NCBI GenBank assembly: GCA_030411725.1
Contig: MU839830.1
Coordinates: 620,001-684,000, forward strand
Direction of reading: 5' to 3'
Source of the DNA: Echria macrotheca
Lineage: Eukaryota > Ascomycota > Sordariomycetes > Sordariales > Schizotheciaceae
DNA: 64,000 nucleotides
Shown here: positions 58,101 through 64,000 of the stretch, piece after piece
Layout: each line of letters begins with the position of its first letter
Numbering within the stretch: position 1 is the stretch's first letter
Position numbers and translations under genes: made by a program
Notes under the pieces: model-generated
Told to the model about the DNA's origin: nothing
The model's database searches: none
The model's input: the letters and a program-made list of their open reading frames with translations, nothing else

Positions 58101-60582
58101 TGGGGCGGGCACAACCGCTGGCCATCATGCGCCAACATAAAAATCCTGACGGAATCGAGGACGCTGCGCCTTGGGTGAGCTCGGACAGTCGAGGGATATA
58201 CCACTCTCGGGACAATCGTAGCCTTTTTGGCTGAAACATCGATTGCGATATGTAAACTTGGATTCGCTAGATGACTACCGGGAAGGAAAGCGGCGCGCGG
58301 GAGTCGGGATCGGGTCCCAGGCGTTTCGTGTCCAGCCCGGACCAGCTCCGGCGTCTAGGAGGAGGCCAGAGGCAGTCGAGCAAACTGTAACGGGGTCGTC
58401 GGGTTGGTCTGCCCTGCGTGGGTCGCCGTCTGGCTTGGTTTGAGGCCGGAAGAAAAGAGCTGTCTCACGGAAGAATAGACCGATGCCTTTTTTGGGTGAT
58501 TGTCCTTCGGCGAAAACCAATGCATGTGTCAAGTTTGAGGTTGAATGCGGGAGAAGCCTATTTACCCCGTGGTTCTCTAACAAGGCCCACCGCCTCCGAT
58601 ATCCGGGGAATTCTCCGACCAGTCGTCGACTTGGCAGCCCATCGCAAACCGTCACAGTTTCGGGTATGAGCAAAAGAGTTCCGACGGGGATGAAGTTGGC
58701 TGGCAGCCCAGGGAGCGTGTTGGTGTTGGAGAGACACGTACTAGACGGTGTTGCGGTGTTGGCTGTTGGCGGTGACTTGCATGGTGGAGCTGGGCTGAAT
58801 TTTTAGAACAGCCTCGCCAAGCAGCGAAAGATGGCTTTGCGTCATCTCGCAAGCCGAAATCGAACGGTGGCTTGGCGAGAGCCTTCCCCACATTTCCAAT
58901 TTCCTGCAGAAGCACCACCTGCCCGTGCGTCGATGCTTGACCGTCAACTTGGGACTTGACAGCTTGTCAAGCCAGAAACATTGTATCGGTTGGGATGGTC
59001 TGGCCGACAATTGACATCTGCGGGTTTTGTGTACATGCTGCCAGGCATTCTTCGAGTGGCTTTCTAGGCGCAAGTTCCGAGAAGGGTGTCAGCACACGTC
59101 TTTTTCGCCTCTCGTATTGGTTTGTTCATCCCTGCTCTCGGTGCACGATGCACTTTCATGGGGCTACCGAATCGAAATAGAACAGAGGCCGAGTGGGTCG
59201 AGACCCTGAGTCCACGACCGCCTTGTGCTCGTGCGGAATGCTGCATGTATCCACCATCAGCCTGACCACTTGGTCGTCAGCCCTCTTCCACAGTCCCCAA
59301 CAAGAGGAGCTAGCTGCTCGAGAGGTTTGGCGATGGCGCGTCGTGGTTTCTTCACGGTGTCGCGGTCAGAGGGTGGTATTGAACCCTAACCCTCTTCTGT
59401 CAAATTTCATGAGCATCCCTGTTGCCCCTCGCAACATCCGCAGGGGTGAATTTGGGTGTGGCTGCTCAATCGTGATTGCTTCACAGTAAAAACCCACAAT
59501 TGCGCACATTGACAGGCACTGTGTCAGAACTGGGAGCTGCGAAGATCTCAGCCAAAGAGCCGCTGTGTGCCCCTTTCTTTCTTTCGTTCCTGTCCGACAG
59601 TCTGGCTCTTTCCCCTATACACATCGCTTTCTTGCCATCTCGAGCAACATGTCTCTCGCTCATCTATGACAATTTTTGCCTTTGCATTTTGTTTATGACC
59701 GACCACGTGGACAACAAAGGCCCAGCCCGTTTGGGTCCGGAAAGCAGCCGCACGCCGGCCTGGGGGGTCAATTTCGTGCCGTGTCGGTGACCCGATCGCT
59801 CGAAACGCTGGGTGCTGGTGTCGTTTGGGTCAGAGCGGGAAGCAAAGGAGGAGGCCTTCCCGTCGCCGGTACAACGACACTTTCTCGGGCGCAGCTGAGC
59901 GGCACCGCACGCTGTCAGTCGCCGTTGCCCTTGAAACCACTGCTAAATCCAGCAGCAACAGGAGGCCGTGCCGCTGCCGCGCAGTCCTGCAACAGCAGTT
60001 GCCGCGACCACTCTCGGCTGCCGTCGCTGACTGACGTCCTCGCCAGATCTGGCGACCAGCAGGGTCTTGTTTTGCTGGGCTGCTCCTCCGCCGTGGCCGG
60101 CTGCTGAACACGAACCGGATCGCAGTACGGATAGTGGCTAGCGCAGTGGCCATTGCCGTTGGTTCCTTGGCTCTGCTCGCCAGCACAGCCCATCATTGGC
60201 AGGCCACTGGTTGGCGCCCACCCCGTCTCCTGAGGAACCCCTCCACTCTGGGCCCCCCAATATACCCAAATCCCGCCTGCCAGAGCCGTCGTCTGCCCAC
60301 AACAAATCCAGTAGGTTGCATTTCTCGATTTTGGCGACAGCAATGCGAGTGTCCCCGTTGCGCTGCCCCTTGTGATCGGGCTGGGTTTGTCTTTTTGCGC
60401 TCAGATCCGAAGTCGAACTTTGTTCCTTTCTTTTCGCGATTTCGGCCTCCCTGACTCCCTCGATTCGCATCCCCCGCAAAACGCCGGAGAAATTTCTCGC
60501 GCCGGGTGAAGCTCCCGCCCGTGATGCCAATGCGGCGCCAGTTCCAGACTCGATTTGCTAACACCGCGCTCGTTGTAGGACC
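55135..60582. other. 5.4-kb divergent spacer SKT5-type / chitin synthase
   Basis: No convincing gene. On the minus strand 57124-57489 and 56759-56980 have somewhat protein-like frames without recognised motifs. A telobox-like AACCCTAACCCT is at 59382-59393. A branch site and acceptor (GCTAAC...TAG, ending 60578) just before the synthase ATG suggest a 5'UTR intron. Confidence 0.45.
60557..60578 (+). promoter_or_regulatory. Probable 5'UTR intron acceptor of the chitin synthase
   Basis: GCTAAC is followed 17 bases later by TTGTAG, with the coding ATG five bases beyond. This is the spacing seen in the coding introns of this window. The donor was not identified. Confidence 0.45.
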
Positions 60583-63500
60583 ATGTCTCTACCGCAGAGA
60601 CCGGGTGCGACTCCGTCGTATGAAGAGCGCGCCGGCTACCGGCAAACGCCTCCGCGGCGCCAGCGTCCGTCTGATCTTGAGGCTGGCGGCTACTCCCCTG
60701 TGGGAGGGCAATCGCACCATCAACGTGGGCCATCAACGTCTTCTTTCGCCGAAACTATTCCGGCGTCTAATTCGAACATAGAGAGCACCCCGCTATCACC
60801 ACCACCCGGCGACAATGCTCGCACGCCTGACACGGGTTTCCAGCGGAAGAGGAGTCTTATCAGGCCGGAGAGGAACAGGATAGGGAAAGACCACCCCAAC
60901 TACCACTATAGGAAACATGCGGCGAACATGAATACGTTGCCGTCCTCGACCGGAAACGACCCTCTTCTCGAGGAGCTGGAGGGGACAACCGACATATCTG
61001 GATCGCGGAACGACGACGTGGCTTCGGATGTGACACCACCTAGGCGGAAGTCGACGAGGCAGAGTGGCGCTGATGCCGAGAAGGCTGGACGATCCAGGCG
61101 GAAGACGTCAAGCGGAGCGAAGCATGGGAAGCTCACCAAGGAGGCCAAACGACAACAAAAGCAGGTGGAGGAGCATCTCCGCCCGCCGAGTTTATGGAAT
61201 TTCTACTGCGCTGTAGTGACATTTTGGTGCCCTGGTTTTATCCTCGGGTGCTTTGGGAAAACCACCAAAGCCCAGCAACGCGCCTGGCGGGAAAAGATGG
61301 GGCTAATCAGCGTCATCTTGTTCATCATGGGCGTTGTCGGCTTCCTCACATTTGGATTCACTCAAGTGGTCTGCGGTACGCCGCCGCTGCGGCTGCGCGT
61401 CAACGAAGTTACCGGAGGATACATGATCTTCCACGGTTCAGCGTACGACCTTTCGGCATCCCAGCATCCAGCGGCGGAGGGCATTCCGAACCGTCTTGAC
61501 CCGGCAACGGGCAAGAGCGTTGGCGCCAACGTCCTTTTCGATCTGCCTGAAAAGCATGGCGGGCAAGATGGCAGCTTTTTATTTCAGAACGTCAATGGCA
61601 AATGCAAAGGGCTTATTAATGCGGCGCCAGGATCGGATGTCCCGACGGATTCAAGCGGAAACCTTGCATGGTATTTCCCCTGCACCACGTTCAACCAAGA
61701 CGGCTCCTCAGCGCCAAACTTGACAATTCCCTTCTACCTGGGCTATGCATGCCACACGACTCTACCTTCTAGAGATACCTTTTACACCAAGCTGAGCGGC
61801 GCAGCTGATGTCTACTTTACCTGGGATGACATTCGAAACAGTTCTCGGAATCTGGTTGTGTATTCCGGCAACGTTCTCGACCTGGATCTCCTGAACTGGT
61901 TCAACGATACCCAGGTTACCTATCCTCCCCGCTTCAAGGAGCTTCGAGATCGAAATAACCCGGCGAACCAGGCCATCCGTGGTCGCGACATCACGCGAGC
62001 TTTCCAGTCGTCGGGCGACAAGCAGAACGCCGAGTGTTTTGAGGAGATCATCAAAGTCGGAACAGTCGACACGGACACTGTCGGATGCATAGCATCCAAG
62101 GTTGTGCTCTACGTATCTCTGGTGTTGATATTGGCAGTCGTTGTTGCGAGGTTTGTGCTCGCGCTGATGTTCCAATGGTTTATAAGCAAAACCTATGCAG
62201 CGGCGAAGACATCGCAAACTTCGAATTTGAGGAAACGCAACCGCCAGATCGAGGACTGGACGGAAGACATATATCGGGCGCCGCCGCGGATGCCCGGTGA
62301 TATTGGGAGCAGCGTCAACGGCTCAGACCGTCACAGCAAGCGCAGCAGCACTTTCTTGCCTACGACGTCTAGATTCTCCGCCGTCTACGGTGCGGATAGG
62401 AGTAACCGACGATCGGCTGTTCCCACGACAATGGCCAGCCAGAGCGCCGCCGGTCAGCTTCTGCACCCAGGCTCGATATACCGTGAAAGCAACGATAGCC
62501 GAGCAAGCTTTCTCAAGTCGGACCCATACACGACGAGCGTCAGCCCTACAGACGGCCCCGGCCCTGCGGGTTTCATTCATGAAGCTGTGGTTCCCCAGCC
62601 GCCGTCGGACTGGATGCCTTTCGGCTTCCCCTTGGCGCATGCTATTTGCCTGGTCACGGCTTACTCGGAAGGCGAGCTGGGTATCCGCTCGACGCTTGAC
62701 TCTATCACCATGACGGACTACCCCAACAGCCACAAAGTGATCCTCGTTATTTGCGACGGCATCATCAAGGGCAAGGGTGAAACCATGTCAACACCCGACA
62801 TCGTCCTCAGCATGATGAAAGACCACACCATTCCTCCCGAGGACGTGCCCGCTTTCTCATACGTGGCTGTTGCCAGCGGATCCAAGCGACACAACATGGC
62901 CAAGGTGTACTCTGGTTTCTACGACTATGGTAATAAGTCGGCCATTCCGCTTGACAAGCAGCAACGTGTGCCCATGATGGTTGTCGTGAAGTGCGGTACA
63001 CCCGACGAGGAGCGCAAGTCCAAGCCTGGAAACCGTGGCAAACGCGACAGTCAGATCATCCTCATGTCCTTCCTCCAAAAGGTCATGTTCGACGAGCGCA
63101 TGACCGAGCTCGAGTACGAGATGTTCAATGGCTTATGGAAGGTCACCGGCATATCCCCCGATTTCTACGAGGTCGTTCTCATGGTCGACGCTGACACCAA
63201 GGTCTTCCCCGACAGTCTGACGCACATGATTTCGGCCATGGTCAAGGATCCCGAGATCATGGGGCTGTGCGGCGAGACCAAGATTGCGAACAAGCGAGCC
63301 AGTTGGGTCTCTGCGATCCAGGTGTTCGAGTACTTCATCTCCCACCACCTCTCCAAGTCGTTCGAGTCCGTGTTTGGTGGTGTTACCTGTCTTCCCGGCT
63401 GTTTCTGCATGTACCGCATCAAAGCCCCGAAGGGTGCCCAGAACTACTGGGTTCCGATTCTTGCCAATCCGGACGTGGTCGAGCATTACTCGGAGAATGT

Positions 63501-64000
63501 GGTCGATACTCTACACAAGAAGAACCTTCTGCTCCTCGGAGAGGATCGGTACCTCTCGACGCTCATGCTTCGGACCTTCCCGAAGCGCAAGCAGGTGTTC
63601 GTTCCCCAGGCAGTCTGCAAAACGACGGTCCCCGAAACCTTCAGTGTCTTGCTCTCCCAGCGGCGTCGTTGGATCAACTCGACGATTCACAACCTGATGG
63701 AACTGGTCCTCGTGAGGGACTTGTGCGGTACATTCTGCTTCAGCATGCAGTTTGTCGTATTCATTGAGCTGATTGGCACGCTTGTCTTGCCTGCTGCGAT
63801 CGCTTTCACCTTTTATGTTGGTAAGTTGCACCATGTGCCCTAACTGAAGTGTATCTGTTCTGACTTGTTTCGCAGTAATCATCTCTATCGTCCACTCGCC
63901 GCCCCAGATCATCCCGCTTATTCTTCTGGGCCTAATTCTCGGCTTGCCCGCCATCCTGATCGTGGTGACGGCCCACAGCTGGTCGTATATGGCGTGGATG
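60583..64000 (+). CDS. CHS4: Class IV chitin synthase (Chs3/CHS-4 type), 3' end cut
   Basis: Exons 60583..63820 and 63876..64000 (continuing outside); the 55-nt intron has donor GTAAGT and acceptor CGCAG. 1121 residues are visible. A disordered basic N-terminus precedes membrane helices at ~203-223 and ~239-262, a lumenal segment, and a helix at ~507-533. The GT2 catalytic domain then follows: GIRSTLDSITMTDYPNSHK, MVDADTKVFPD (Asp869/Asp871), GEDRYLS (~986-992) and the product-site QRRRW at 1026-1030, then C-terminal channel helices. No myosin head is present, excluding classes V/VII; the order and N-terminal helices match class IV. It polymerises UDP-GlcNAc into chitin at plasma membrane and septum, needs an Skt5-type activator in yeast, and its neighbour encodes one. 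Confidence 0.94.

Overview
The window is a piece of a filamentous ascomycete nuclear genome, most likely a Sordariomycete (possibly Sordariales). This rests on short 45-67 nt introns with GT...AG ends and CTAAC-type branch sites, GC-rich coding DNA, spacers of up to 5 kb, fungal-only families (class IV chitin synthase, Skt5-type activator, Reg1, Nus1, Mnn10), and one transposon ruined by C-to-T/G-to-A transitions as expected from repeat-induced point mutation (RIP). Exons were joined by eye from splice signals and frame; no search was run.

Left part (1-28 kb). A gene cut by the window edge (-); a 401-bp element with 35-bp terminal inverted repeats between TA dinucleotides (787-1187); a three-exon ABM-like dimeric alpha/beta-barrel protein (-); a coiled-coil protein (+); a GH16 glucanase (-); the Golgi GT34 mannosyltransferase subunit MNN10 (-); a tiny cysteine-rich protein (+) isolated by 2-3 kb spacers; a 1040-residue single-pass membrane protein (+); mitochondrial QRI7 for tRNA t6A (+); proteasome subunit beta5/PRE2 (-); and a REG1-type PP1 regulatory subunit (-).

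Middle (28.9-35.8 kb). A complete but dead Ty3/gypsy-type LTR retrotransposon, 6946 bp, with two 202-bp LTRs ending TGTCACG...CGTGACA, a 5-bp target duplication differing by one C/T, a polypurine tract, and remnants of a gag zinc knuckle, reverse transcriptase, RNase H and integrase in that order.

Right part (39-64 kb). TRM5 (-) and NUS1 (-) in tandem, SRC1/HEH2 (+) divergent from NUS1, HIS1 (-) convergent with SRC1, a five-exon GPH/SUT1-type sugar transporter (+) divergent from HIS1, then an Skt5/Chs4-type chitin synthase activator (-) head to head with a class IV chitin synthase (+) that runs off the right edge. The activator family is known to partner this synthase class, so this pair is the clearest functional linkage. 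The other genes are housekeeping loci without evident common function.

Most notable: the SKT5-CHS pair, the LTR element with RIP stopping partway through each LTR, the SRC1 intron that separates a one-pass from a two-pass form, a three-codon uORF overlapping the QRI7 start as ATGA, and the TIR element. No CRISPR, rRNA, tRNA or operon-like system was seen.
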